The notes beneath the pieces were generated by a model. That model was given only the letters and a program-made list of their open reading frames with translations, searched no databases and had not been told where the DNA came from. A stretch of 64,000 nucleotides of DNA, taken from assembly GCA_964567665.1 (NCBI GenBank), contig CAZMNN010000009.1:4988-68987 (forward strand), given 5' to 3'. Source of the stretch: UBA1731 sp964567665 (GTDB lineage: Bacteria > Verrucomicrobiota > Kiritimatiellia > RFP12 > UBA1067). This document shows, in pieces, positions 16,465 to 25,623 of this stretch; position 1 is the stretch's first letter, and each line of letters starts with the position of its first letter. A program made the translations under genes and the position numbers.

Positions 16465-17901
16465 ATGGCCATATTGATTGACAGAAGAGGATTTCTCGGC
16501 GGTGCGGCTGCGCTGCTCGGTGCGAGCGGATGCCGTTCGCTGGGCATAGGCGGCCCCACCCCAAATCTCGTCTTTGGCGTGATAAGCGACATTCACGTCA
16601 CCACACCGGAATCCACAGATGTGTTCCGGAGCATACTTGGATATTTCCGTGACCGCAAGGTGGATGCCGTTGTCGTGGCGGGCGATTTGACCGACTGGGG
16701 GCTTAAGAGCAGCCTCAAGTACGTGTCTGATGCGTGGGAAAGCGTGTTTCCGAACGGCGTTGCGCCTGACGGGCGCAAGGTGGAGCGTCTTTTCTGCACC
16801 GGAAACCACGACTACGAAGGATGGCGGTACGGCGACATGACGCTCGACATGCACTCGCTCGGATACTCCGAGGACGAGGCGCTTGTGAAGCTTGGCATGA
16901 GAAGGTGCTGGGAGGAGATCTTCAACGAGCCGTTTGCAGCTGTGCGCCGCCGCACGGTGAAGGGCTACGACTTCATCTGCGCCGAATGGGATGGCTGGGA
17001 CAAGGAGGCGGATGCCTGGTTCGCGAAGAACGGTTCGTCGCTCGACAAGAAAAAGCCGTTCTTCTTCTTCACGCACTGTCCGATCGGCGGAACGACGTCA
17101 AGCAGCGTCCGGGACGACGGAAGCCCGCTGTATCCGCAGATCCCATCGCTTTCCGGGATGCCGAACGCAGTCGCGTTCACGGGGCACAGCCACTGGACGC
17201 TCAATGACGAGCGTTCCATCTGGCAGGATGGATTTACGTCCATTTCCGTGCCGTCCACGTCCTACACCACGGTTCCGCGTGGCTACGAAAACGGTGAAGA
17301 TTCACGCGACGGAACGTCCCGCCGGTCGATGGGGGTGCTTCCTGCCCGCAGGAATCTTGAACGGGCGCAGGGATTCGTCGTTTCGGTGTTCGACGACAGG
17401 ATGGAGGTGGAGCGCCGGGACTTCGCGAAGGGCGTGGAGGCCGCACCTGCGTGGATTGTCACTCCACCAGCCGCCGGTGCGAGCAGGTACGCTTTCGCCA
17501 ATTCGAGCAAGCGCACTCCGGTGCCGCAGTTCCCCGCCGGCGCCGCACTGAAAGCCTACACGAGAAACTTCGAGACGCGGAGCTGCCGCTGGACGATAAT
17601 GATGATGCTTGAGTTCCCGTCCGCCCGCGCCTTGAAGGGACGCGTCTACGACTATGAGGTCAGGATCGAGATGGAGGATGGGTCTGTTGCGGGCGTGAAG
17701 CGTTTCCTCGCCCCTGCGTTCTACATGCTTGAGCGCGAGGAGCCGGCCGTGCAGCACTTCGCGGTAGACGCGATGTCTCTTCCTGAACACGGCAAGTACC
17801 GTTTTCGCGTATATCCGCGCAACTGCTTCGGCGTGTGCGGAAAGCCGATCGAATCTGCCGTCTTTGAAAGCAAGCCCGGAAAGGCGAAGGTGCGGTCGTG
17901 A
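16465..17901 (+). CDS. Exported calcineurin-like metallophosphoesterase
   Basis: Metallophosphoesterase with a two-metal active site: VISDIHV, VVAGDLTDWG, CTGNHDY, THCP and FTGHSHW appear in the proper order between residues 38 and 240. The N-terminus IDRRGFLGGAAALLGASGC looks like a twin-arginine signal (RRGFL) ending in a possible lipobox (ASGC), so the enzyme is probably folded in the cytoplasm and anchored in the periplasm as a lipoprotein. The last ~150 residues form a beta-rich domain (EVRIEMEDGSVAG, YRFRVYPRNCFG) resembling a fibronectin-type or C-terminal MPE domain. The ATG has a near-perfect AAAGGAGGAG site. It overlaps the next gene by GTGA. Substrate unknown. Confidence 0.88.
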   Translation: MAILIDRRGFLGGAAALLGASGCRSLGIGGPTPNLVFGVISDIHVTTPESTDVFRSILGYFRDRKVDAVVVAGDLTDWGLKSSLKYVSDAWESVFPNGVAPDGRKVERLFCTGNHDYEGWRYGDMTLDMHSLGYSEDEALVKLGMRRCWEEIFNEPFAAVRRRTVKGYDFICAEWDGWDKEADAWFAKNGSSLDKKKPFFFFTHCPIGGTTSSSVRDDGSPLYPQIPSLSGMPNAVAFTGHSHWTLNDERSIWQDGFTSISVPSTSYTTVPRGYENGEDSRDGTSRRSMGVLPARRNLERAQGFVVSVFDDRMEVERRDFAKGVEAAPAWIVTPPAAGASRYAFANSSKRTPVPQFPAGAALKAYTRNFETRSCRWTIMMMLEFPSARALKGRVYDYEVRIEMEDGSVAGVKRFLAPAFYMLEREEPAVQHFAVDAMSLPEHGKYRFRVYPRNCFGVCGKPIESAVFESKPGKAKVRS

Positions 17902-18374
17902 AGGGCATCGTTCGGGTTTTTGCGCTTGCGGCCGCGCTTGCGGCGACCTCCGCGTCTGCCGCAGACGAGGAGGAGTTCGATTTCGACCGCTGGTACGCCG
18001 GGGCGTCATGTTCGCTTGTGCTGCCGCAGGGCGGCGGCGGAATGCGCCGTCTCGGCGGCGGAACGGCGCGCATCGGCTACTACTGCACGGAGACTCTCGC
18101 CGTCGAGGCAGATGCCGCATGGCTTGAGGACTGCGCCGGAATCGGCGTTCAGGGGCTGTGGCATTTCTACGGCTACGAACGCTTCGACCCGTTTGCGACT
18201 TTTGGCGTGCGCGGATGGATAGATGGCGACGTTGGCCCCACGGCAGGGCTTGGCGCGTTCTACCATCTCACCGACTCCTGGTCGCTCCGGGCTGACGCCC
18301 AGGCGACGCTCGGCATCGACGGCGACTGCTCGATGGTCTATTCGCTTGGGGTCGGAGTGCAGTACAGCTGGTAG
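17898..18374 (+). CDS. Small outer-membrane beta-barrel protein
   Basis: No named family recognised. The first ~21 residues (VKGIVRVFALAAALAATSASA) are a signal peptide. The mature ~137 residues have alternating hydrophobic strands with aromatic girdles and Gly/Asp turns (YAGASCSLVLP, TARIGYYCTETLAVEADAAW, IGVQGLWHFYG, WSLRADAQATLG) and finish in GVGVQYSW, i.e. a C-terminal aromatic residue as in outer-membrane proteins. The size suggests an 8-strand barrel of the OmpA/OmpW type. Two cysteines in the second and third strands are unusual for a barrel. GTG start overlapping the preceding stop. Confidence 0.72.
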   Translation: MKGIVRVFALAAALAATSASAADEEEFDFDRWYAGASCSLVLPQGGGGMRRLGGGTARIGYYCTETLAVEADAAWLEDCAGIGVQGLWHFYGYERFDPFATFGVRGWIDGDVGPTAGLGAFYHLTDSWSLRADAQATLGIDGDCSMVYSLGVGVQYSW

Positions 18375-18436
18375 CAGACTGCCAGGGCGGCAACGGAGAA
18401 CGCGGGCCGTCTGTCAAGGAAAACGCAAGATGGCTG

Positions 18437-19822
18437 ATGGTGACTATGAAAGAGATTTCAGACGGAAAGCCGAACTCGAAAGAATCGGACGAATACTTCG
18501 CGCTGCTAAGGTTCCCGACCGTCGGTGCGGATCCGATGCATCTGCGCGACTGCGTCCAGTGCGCGATGTGGTTGAAGGGATGGCTCGAAGAGATCGGGGC
18601 TGACGTCGAGTTGCTGCTGCCTGAGGATGGCGGCCTTTCCGCCACTCCACCTGTGGTGTTCGCGGAGCGGACAGGGGACGAAGGCGCGCCTACAGTGCTT
18701 TTCTATGGACATTACGACGTGCAGCCGCCGGATCCTGTCGAGGAGTGGAACACGCCGCCGTTCGAGCCGACTGAAAAGGATGGCCGCGTCTACTGCCGTG
18801 GAGCGCAGGACGACAAAGGGCAGTTCTTTTCGTTCCTGTGCGGTCTGCGGGATTTCCTCGCTTCACATCACGGAGCGATGCCGACACTGAAGTTCGTCCT
18901 TGAAGGGCAGGAGGAGAGCGGAAGCGCGGCTGTCGCGAAAGTCGCCGCCAGGATCGGGGATAGGCTTCGCGCCGACATTCTGCTTGTGAGCGACACCGGC
19001 GCGGCGGCGGATCTGCGGCCGGCGATCGTTGCCGGACTGCGCGGCGTGAGCCATTTCACGGTGAACCTGACGGCTGCGGACTGCGATCTCCATTCCGGAC
19101 GCTATGGCGGAATCGTGCCTAATGCGGCGCAAGGCATTGCCGAACTGATGGCGTCGCTCCACAATCCGGACGGTTCGATAGCGGTGCGAGGATTCTGCGA
19201 CGGCATTGTGCCGCCGACCGACGACGAGCTTGCATTGGCGGAGGCATCCGCCATGGACGATGCCGCATACGAGAGGGAGACAGGAGTCGCCCCGGTCGGC
19301 GGCGAACGCGGACTGTCGGTGACGGAGCGGAATTCCTTCCGTCCGACGATTGAGGTTAACGGCATACATTCCGGATATGGCGGGCCAGGCTCAAAGACAG
19401 TGATTCCTTGTTCAGCGACGGCGAAGCTTTCGATGCGCCTTGTTCCCGGACAGAACCCCAACGACTGTTTTGAGCTTGTCGTCCGGCATCTTCGGCAACA
19501 TCTCCCGATGGGCATGAAGATGACGGTAGACGAAATTACCGGCGAGGCGCCGGCGATGAGGCTACCGCTAAAGAGTCCGGTGTTCCGGTTGGCGGCGGAC
19601 GTGCTCGGCGAAATCGACAGACGCGGTGCGGTGTTTCAGTGGGATGGAGCATCAATACCGATCGTCTCCACCCTCGCCCGCATCTCCGGGGCGGCTCCGC
19701 TTCTTGTGGGGTTCGGGCAGGGCGAGGACAGGATACACTCCCCGAACGAATCATTCTCATGGCGTCAGTTCTCGCTTTGCCGCCGTTGGGCGCATGGCAT
19801 CCTGTCGGCGCTGTGCGGATAG
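18437..19822 (+). CDS. M20-family zinc dipeptidase
   Basis: Cytoplasmic di-zinc exopeptidase. Metal and catalytic motifs: LFYGHYDVQPPDPVEEW (metal His plus catalytic Asp), CRGAQDDKGQ (bridging Asp), EGQEESGS (catalytic and metal Glu), DTGAAADLRPAI (metal Asp), and SPNESF near the end (metal His just before, in DRIHSPNE). An inserted dimerisation domain occupies about residues 195-345. It resembles CNDP-type dipeptidases (461 residues, no signal peptide). The start is uncertain: ATG 18437 or ATG 18446, with an AAGGA 16 nt or more upstream. Confidence 0.9.
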   Translation: MVTMKEISDGKPNSKESDEYFALLRFPTVGADPMHLRDCVQCAMWLKGWLEEIGADVELLLPEDGGLSATPPVVFAERTGDEGAPTVLFYGHYDVQPPDPVEEWNTPPFEPTEKDGRVYCRGAQDDKGQFFSFLCGLRDFLASHHGAMPTLKFVLEGQEESGSAAVAKVAARIGDRLRADILLVSDTGAAADLRPAIVAGLRGVSHFTVNLTAADCDLHSGRYGGIVPNAAQGIAELMASLHNPDGSIAVRGFCDGIVPPTDDELALAEASAMDDAAYERETGVAPVGGERGLSVTERNSFRPTIEVNGIHSGYGGPGSKTVIPCSATAKLSMRLVPGQNPNDCFELVVRHLRQHLPMGMKMTVDEITGEAPAMRLPLKSPVFRLAADVLGEIDRRGAVFQWDGASIPIVSTLARISGAAPLLVGFGQGEDRIHSPNESFSWRQFSLCRRWAHGILSALCG

Positions 19823-19833
19823 AATGCCGCTTA

Positions 19834-19842
19834 TGCTATAAT
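19834..19842 (+). promoter_or_regulatory. Extended -10 promoter of the exporter gene
   Basis: TGCTATAAT just after the M20 gene. The leader to ATG 19937 is about 88 nt and contains a short ORF with its own ribosome-binding site. Confidence 0.7.
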
Positions 19843-19867
19843 TCCCCCTTCCAACAAAAGGAGCAGA

Positions 19868-19900
19868 ATGCACAGGCAGATGCCGCTGTCGGAGATTTGA
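19868..19900 (+). other. Possible 10-codon leader ORF (MHRQMPLSEI)
   Basis: ATG 19868 follows AAAAGGAG with good spacing and stops at TGA 19898-19900, 36 nt before the exporter start. Its site is stronger than the exporter's own GGAG, so ribosomes should load here first. It may be a leader peptide or an upstream ORF, but chance is possible at this length. Confidence 0.35.
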
Positions 19901-19936
19901 GCGGCCGGGCGGCGTGGTGAGGTGCATGGAGCGCAA

Positions 19937-21919
19937 ATGGCCAAGGTAAAGTACAGAAAAGAGTTTTTCGATCGCGATTACACCGTGCGCGAGGCGTACA
20001 GGCGCGTGTGGAAGTACGTCAGAAAATACAGGTTCAGGCTTATCGTCGGGATATGCAGCGGAATGCTCACGGCGGGGACGCTCGTGCCGTTTTTCCAGAT
20101 TGTCCAGCCGGCGCTGCAGCATGTCGAATCGCACGACAGCGGGATCGAGGCCTCAAAGGTGGAGCGGACGGTTGAAGTGCCGCAGACGGACCGCCATGGC
20201 GATGACGCCGCAAAGGCGAAGCCAGGCAACGTCTTTGAGAGGCAGATAGCGAAAAACTCCAAACTGCCGAGCTGGTATCCGAAGGTCGAAAGGCTTGCTG
20301 CGAAGGTCGGCATCAAACTTCAGGACGAGAACGGGAGCATGGGCGGCGCCCTCGCGCTCATCGTCTGCGTGATTGTGCCGCTTGTGGCTGTGATGCGCCT
20401 TGGACTGATGTACCTGAACAACTACTGTCTCAGCTGGTCTGGCGCTCACGCAGTGGCGGATCTGCGGCAGGAGATGCTTGAACACGTGCAGAGGCAGTCC
20501 CTGCAGTTTTTCGGGCGTGTCGATGTAGGACAGCTGATGTCCCGCATATCCGGGGATCCTCAACAGATCCAGACGATAATGACGGCCATTCTCACCGAAG
20601 TCGCGCTTGCGCCGTTCGAGATACTTGTGGCGTTCGGCTTCATAATATGGTTCGCCGTCTCCAACCATATGCTTCCCACGCTGATGCTCATCCTCATTGG
20701 TTTCCCGCTTTTCGTGCTTCCGGTGCAGATGCTTGGGCGGAAGATAAAGAAGTGGGCGCGGAAATCCCTTGAACGCGGCTCGATGATTGGCGCGAAGATA
20801 CACGAGATACTCACGTGCATCCGAGTGGTGAAAAGCTACCACACTGAGGAGTACGAAAACCGCAGCTACGCCGCGACGAACAGGTATCTTCTCAAGTCCA
20901 CAATGCGCGGGCTGCGCATCGGGCTGATGGTTGGGCCGTCGGTGGAGACGGTGGGCATACTTTTGATATGCGCATTTGTCGTGTGGTGCTTCATGACGGG
21001 CGTAAAGATTTCCGATGTGGTTCCGATGCTTGCGCCGCTCCTTGTGATCTACAAACCGGTGAAGCAGCTTTCAAAGCTGCAGGTGCAGGTCGAGAACTCT
21101 CTTGCCGCGCTGAGCCGAATCTATTCCGTCCTGGATCTCCACATGGAGCTTCCGGAAAAGGCCGATGCAGCAGTAAAGGCGAACTTTACGGACAGGATAT
21201 GCTTCTCTGACGTGTCTTTCAGGTACGACACGGCCGATTGCGACGCAGTGTCGCACGTTTCGTTCGAGATTCCTCGCGGAAAGATGGTTGCGGTCGTAGG
21301 CGGCACCGGCAGCGGCAAATCGACGGTGAGCGGACTGCTCGCCCGGTTCTACGATCCGCGTGAGGGGCGTGTCACGATGGACGGCATAGATCTGCGGGAT
21401 ATGCGCATCTCCGATCTGCGCAGCCTTGTCGGCGCGGTCATGCAGGAGACGCTGCTCTTCAACGATACGATAGAGGCTAACATCCGCTACGGCACTCCTG
21501 ATGCGACGCATGAGCAGGTCGTATCCGCCGCGAAGATGGCGAACGCGCATGAATTTATCATGTCGCAGCCGGAGGGGTACGGGCGCATCGTAGGCGAAAA
21601 GGGCTTTGCGCTCTCCGGCGGCGAGCGGCAGCGCATAGCGATTGCGCGCGCGATACTGCGCAATCCGCCGATACTCATTCTTGACGAGGCGACGTCCGCG
21701 CTCGACACGGTGACAGAGCGGCTTGTGCAGGATGCGCTGAACAACCTGATGAAGAACCGCACAACGTTCGCAATCGCCCATCGCCTTTCCACGATCAGGA
21801 ACGCAGACATGATACTTGTGATGCGGGAGGGGCGCATTGTCGAACGCGGCACCCACTCCGAGCTGTACGGCGCAAACGGTGTCTACCGCAAACTCTGCGA
21901 TATGCAGCACCAATCCTGA
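19937..21919 (+). CDS. msbA: ABC exporter, fused permease-ATPase (MsbA/lipid-exporter type)
   Basis: Half-transporter that works as a homodimer in the inner membrane; MsbA relatives flip lipid A or other lipids. Six membrane helices lie within residues ~25-370, with a soluble insertion (about residues 65-135, including AKPGNVFERQIAKNSKLPSW) between helices 1 and 2 that usual MsbA lacks. The ATPase domain has Walker A VVGGTGSGKST, Q-loop AVMQETLLFNDT, signature ALSGGERQRIAIARA, Walker B ILILDEATSALD and the H-loop AHRLSTI. 660 residues against ~580 in E. coli. ATG 19937 is preceded by GGAG; the GTG at 19922 is the alternative. Lipid flipping is inferred from family only. Confidence 0.88.
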   Translation: MAKVKYRKEFFDRDYTVREAYRRVWKYVRKYRFRLIVGICSGMLTAGTLVPFFQIVQPALQHVESHDSGIEASKVERTVEVPQTDRHGDDAAKAKPGNVFERQIAKNSKLPSWYPKVERLAAKVGIKLQDENGSMGGALALIVCVIVPLVAVMRLGLMYLNNYCLSWSGAHAVADLRQEMLEHVQRQSLQFFGRVDVGQLMSRISGDPQQIQTIMTAILTEVALAPFEILVAFGFIIWFAVSNHMLPTLMLILIGFPLFVLPVQMLGRKIKKWARKSLERGSMIGAKIHEILTCIRVVKSYHTEEYENRSYAATNRYLLKSTMRGLRIGLMVGPSVETVGILLICAFVVWCFMTGVKISDVVPMLAPLLVIYKPVKQLSKLQVQVENSLAALSRIYSVLDLHMELPEKADAAVKANFTDRICFSDVSFRYDTADCDAVSHVSFEIPRGKMVAVVGGTGSGKSTVSGLLARFYDPREGRVTMDGIDLRDMRISDLRSLVGAVMQETLLFNDTIEANIRYGTPDATHEQVVSAAKMANAHEFIMSQPEGYGRIVGEKGFALSGGERQRIAIARAILRNPPILILDEATSALDTVTERLVQDALNNLMKNRTTFAIAHRLSTIRNADMILVMREGRIVERGTHSELYGANGVYRKLCDMQHQS

Positions 21920-22330
21920 TGGACATTGTGGACATGGCGGATTTCTGCGCGGATTCGTTTGCGGCAGATCGCAGACGTTCTGTCGCCGCATTGGAATCGA
22001 TGGTCGGCTGAATCGCAGGCATACGCAGTCTCTTCATCAAGGGATTTCAGGTGGATTGAGTTGATTCAGTCTGCCTTGCGTTTTTGGGCTGTCCGCATGG
22101 GCCACCGTGCAGGTGACGACTGTTGCCCTCCCCAACTCCGAAACTCCCGGTGGCGAAAGCAACAATACCTCTACGGCATCTGTTCGCAGACGATCTCTTC
22201 GAGGGTGTGCAGTGGACGCGCTCCGCGTTCCTTCAGTCGAATTTTCACTTGGCGCAACGTGAAAACCGCGATGTCGCCCTTTGTGATTTTCTTGCCAGAA
22301 AAATCGGGGTATCTCCAACGATGCACCCCC
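21920..22330. other. Gene-free interval between exporter and beta-repeat gene
   Basis: About 410 bp with no credible ORF, RBS or tRNA. It holds a second copy of the 45-bp element also found at 3307. A+T content rises towards the promoter at 22331. Confidence 0.7.
22141..22185 (+). repeat. 45-bp dispersed element, copy 2
   Basis: AAACTCCCGGTGGCGAAAGC onwards; 39 of 45 bases match 3307-3351, with five of six differences being transitions. Confidence 0.75.
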
Positions 22331-22359
22331 TTGAAAAAAAAAAACACATTTGCTATACT
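22331..22359 (+). promoter_or_regulatory. Promoter of first beta-repeat protein gene
   Basis: TTGAAA (22331-22336), 17 bp with an A-tract, TATACT (22354-22359) preceded by TGC. Both boxes and spacing are near consensus, so strong expression is expected. The leader is about 42 nt. Confidence 0.82.
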
Positions 22360-22407
22360 TGTTGGCACTTAATTGTTGATCACTGATTTAACTCAACGGA
22401 GGTGTCC

Positions 22408-25400
22408 ATGACAGGCAAGGAATCTGTTTCAGCCATGACAGGCAGAGTGTCTGTTTCGACAGGCAGGAAATATGTTTCGGCGGTTTTGCTTCTTTTCGCA
22501 ATTGCGTCAATGTCGGCATCGGCGGCCGATGTCGTATGGACGGGGGAAAGTGACAGCGTTTGGACGAATGCCGCAAACTGGGCTGGCGGCGTAGTCCCCT
22601 CCGGAGAAGATACGGCGGTGTTTGCCCCAGCCGGTGATATAGCCGTAAGCGTGAGGGATGGCGACAGGTTCCCGAAGACAATCAAGGTTGCGTCAGGATC
22701 GGTCTCGCTCGTCCTGCATTCCACGACATTTGCCTATCTGTCGTTCGGGAACAATGCGGAGGGAATCATTGATGTCGCCGAGGGCGCTGTGTTCTCGAAT
22801 GCGTATGCGAGGATAGAGAAAAAGAATCTCAGCATAGTCAAGCGAGGCAAGGGCAAATGGGTCAACAGGAATCAGATGGGCTGTGATGGCGACCCATCTT
22901 TCAGTCAGCTTGTCTCCATGAAGGTTGAGGAGGGGACGTTGGAGCTTTCAGGAAGAACCGGCAACATAAAGGCCGCGAAATTTTCCGTGGACGGCGATGC
23001 CAGATTCGTCGTTTCTGAAGGCAGCACCATCACCACCGCCAGTGACGGCGGCGTTTCGCTCGTCATAGACGGCGAGATGGAACTTGTCAATGCGAACACG
23101 CTCCGCGTAGCCACGATGACAGGCTCAGGGCGAATTGTGGGTCTCGGCAAAGACAACCCAATCAGGTTTGAAAATCCTGACGGATGCAGCGCCTCCGTAT
23201 CCATTCTCGGGAATTGTCCTGTGTATTCCGGGCACGGATCGGTAACGGGTGCAGTGACGGTTGCAGATTTACGTAAGAGCGGCGGCGACATCAGGCTTTC
23301 CGCTCCATTCACGATTCTGGACGGTGACGCAAGCCTCAATTTCGATTCGTTCCTTTTCTACAGACCTGTTCCGCTTGTGATTGAAGGTGGGCTTATGACA
23401 GCCAATCGTGGGCTTCCGGCCGCTGCAAACAGGTTGAGGTCTGCTCCAATTCCGAATGGTTGTCTCTTAAGGGGTGAAAACGGAAGCATCACGTGTCAAG
23501 TGCATGTCGTCCAGAACGGCGGCACCCTGTATCACGGCGAGTACTGGCGGGATGGGGAAAAACAGCACAACTCGCTTGCGAATCGGTATGACCTGAACGG
23601 TGGCACACTTGTGATATCGACGGCGCAACGGTTGCGGCCGCACCTGCTGGCCACAACAGAAAGCCCCAGCGTATATTCGCTGAACGGCGGTCGCCTCGCC
23701 GTGGATGCCACAAGGGGTATGATAAGGAACGGAATCTTGAACGAGGCGGACGAAGATTCAGGAAGGACATATATTGAAGTGGGCGAGAAAGGCGGCTCTT
23801 TTGGGGGAGCACATGTGGATGAGAAGGCTTTGCCGTGGGTGAGGTTCAACTGGCCGATGGTTGCAAAGACAGGCGTTTCCGATGGCGGCATATCCATCGA
23901 AGACGGTGTTGAATATGTCTTCTCCAAGCCGGTCGGCATATCCGGTGGCATACGTGTGAATGACGGCGGACTTGCTCTTGATTCCGCCGCCGACACAGAA
24001 TCTGCTCCGTCCTTTTTCGGAACGGGGGCGATCACGCTGCACAATGCACCGCTCTCGTTTGTGTCATGCACGGAGGACAAGGGTCTTGAAATCGGCGAAC
24101 TGCGGTTCGATGGGGCGGCATATATTCGCCTTCGCCGTGGCGGAATGAACGAGAACGGGATGTCGTGGTCGGCTTCATGCGCCGCGCAGACGCTGACGAT
24201 CGGTTCAATCGTGCGCGGCGGCCTGGGTTCCGCTCTGTTCGTGACCGACGGAATATCGTCTTCGCTTGGTGAGACTGGTTCATCGAAGGTGATGGTGACT
24301 TCCGTCCCGGACATGAGAGCGTCCGGCGTTCTGGACATTCCCATATTTGGCGTACGCCAGTATTCGCTCGACTTCATGACGTACAGTTCAGACGCCGGAC
24401 TGATTCCATATGCGGGATATGTTGATGTCGGTGAAGCGACTACGGCGGAGACAATTGCTTCGGCGTCGGACAGCTTCACCATTGCGATCGGCGCAGAGAA
24501 GACTGTCGGCGGTTTCCGCTTCTGCGGAGAGTGGAAGACCGCCTATGTGAACGGACTGCTAAACGTCCGGGGAACGCGGACGATCCTTCTTCAGAACAGG
24601 TGCAATCTGATGGGTGCCGGTACGGTAGACTTTGGGGATGGAGAGGGCCTGATAGTGTTCGGTCCCAGCACAGATATGGCATGGAACTCCACTATATCGG
24701 CGTCGATAACCGGCTCCGGAGGGATCTCGTTCGCTTCAACTCCGGATTGCAACTATGGGCGGCGGCGCATTTCGCTTTCCGGTGCGAACGGCTGGACGGG
24801 CGGAACGCGCATCAACTCGGTTCGCCTCGAACTGGCGAATGAATCCGCACTTGGCGGCGGCGATGTGATCGTGGGCGGAGGAACGCGCAACGGCGGGCGG
24901 TTGGCCTTCAATGCGCCGGGCGCGACGTTCGACAACAATTTCACCGTTTCCGGAAGCGGTTGCCGCGATACGCACTGGGATGGATTCAGCGGTGGAGCAA
25001 TGGAGTTCATGGCGGACACTGCGATTTCGGGTGACGTTGAGCTTGCAGGGCATTCGCGGTGGACGGCTCCGACGCCGAACGTGACGGCTGTCGTGTCCGG
25101 TCAGGTTTCCGGCGATTCGCTTGAGATAGTCTCCACGAATGTCGCTGCTGCCGGCACAATCAGATTCGACGGATGCAACAGCTATACAGGCGGCACTGAG
25201 GTTGTGCGCTCCGTCTTTGCGCTCAGCAAGGGCGATGGAGCCGGAACCGGGCCGATGCTGCTCGACAATTCGGTTCTTGTGTTCAATAACGTGGATCCGA
25301 TAACAGTTGAGAATTCAATCGGCGGTACAAACTCTGTGGTGCGGCTTACCGGGCTGGGTGAGGTGGAGCTGTCTGGACTGGATGGCGAACCAAAGGCTTT

Positions 25401-25599
25401 CACGCTCGATTTGGCTGCAAGGACGACGGCGATCGGTTCTCTCTCCGGATTCTCGCAGATTACGACCTCCCGCTCCGGCACGACACATTTGCTCGTCGGG
25501 GATGGAGACTTCTCCTTTGCGGGGGCGATTCCGTCCAACGTGCAGCTTCACAGGCGTGGCGAATACAGCGGAACATCGCTGAGGATAATAATCAGGTGA
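22408..25599 (+). CDS. Exported autotransporter-type beta-strand-repeat protein, no barrel domain
   Basis: 1063-residue surface or secreted protein. ATG 22408 follows GGAGG by 5 nt. The signal peptide is preceded by a long N-terminal region made of three imperfect repeats (MTGKESVSA, MTGRVSVS, TGRKYVSA), then the hydrophobic core VLLLFAIASMSASA. The mature chain is Gly/Asn/Thr-rich parallel beta-helix sequence, with units of the autotransporter-associated repeat kind (GRRRISLSGANGWTGGTRIN with ALGGGDVIVGGG; GTIRFDGCNSYTGGTEVV). Near the start is VVWTGESDSVWTNAANWAGG, typical of this protein class in Verrucomicrobia/Lentisphaerae. The chain ends SLRIIIR without the 12-strand translocator or a PEP-CTERM sorting tail, so the secretion route is unclear. 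The GH123-like gene begins 24 nt downstream. Confidence 0.82.
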   Translation: MTGKESVSAMTGRVSVSTGRKYVSAVLLLFAIASMSASAADVVWTGESDSVWTNAANWAGGVVPSGEDTAVFAPAGDIAVSVRDGDRFPKTIKVASGSVSLVLHSTTFAYLSFGNNAEGIIDVAEGAVFSNAYARIEKKNLSIVKRGKGKWVNRNQMGCDGDPSFSQLVSMKVEEGTLELSGRTGNIKAAKFSVDGDARFVVSEGSTITTASDGGVSLVIDGEMELVNANTLRVATMTGSGRIVGLGKDNPIRFENPDGCSASVSILGNCPVYSGHGSVTGAVTVADLRKSGGDIRLSAPFTILDGDASLNFDSFLFYRPVPLVIEGGLMTANRGLPAAANRLRSAPIPNGCLLRGENGSITCQVHVVQNGGTLYHGEYWRDGEKQHNSLANRYDLNGGTLVISTAQRLRPHLLATTESPSVYSLNGGRLAVDATRGMIRNGILNEADEDSGRTYIEVGEKGGSFGGAHVDEKALPWVRFNWPMVAKTGVSDGGISIEDGVEYVFSKPVGISGGIRVNDGGLALDSAADTESAPSFFGTGAITLHNAPLSFVSCTEDKGLEIGELRFDGAAYIRLRRGGMNENGMSWSASCAAQTLTIGSIVRGGLGSALFVTDGISSSLGETGSSKVMVTSVPDMRASGVLDIPIFGVRQYSLDFMTYSSDAGLIPYAGYVDVGEATTAETIASASDSFTIAIGAEKTVGGFRFCGEWKTAYVNGLLNVRGTRTILLQNRCNLMGAGTVDFGDGEGLIVFGPSTDMAWNSTISASITGSGGISFASTPDCNYGRRRISLSGANGWTGGTRINSVRLELANESALGGGDVIVGGGTRNGGRLAFNAPGATFDNNFTVSGSGCRDTHWDGFSGGAMEFMADTAISGDVELAGHSRWTAPTPNVTAVVSGQVSGDSLEIVSTNVAAAGTIRFDGCNSYTGGTEVVRSVFALSKGDGAGTGPMLLDNSVLVFNNVDPITVENSIGGTNSVVRLTGLGEVELSGLDGEPKAFTLDLAARTTAIGSLSGFSQITTSRSGTTHLLVGDGDFSFAGAIPSNVQLHRRGEYSGTSLRIIIR

Positions 25600-25623
25600 T
25601 TGCAGATCAAGGGAATGATTGCG

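Noticed and set aside
21920..22400. Small ORFs in the gap before the first beta-repeat gene
   Set aside because: No ribosome-binding sites or conserved motifs, and they cross a dispersed repeat.
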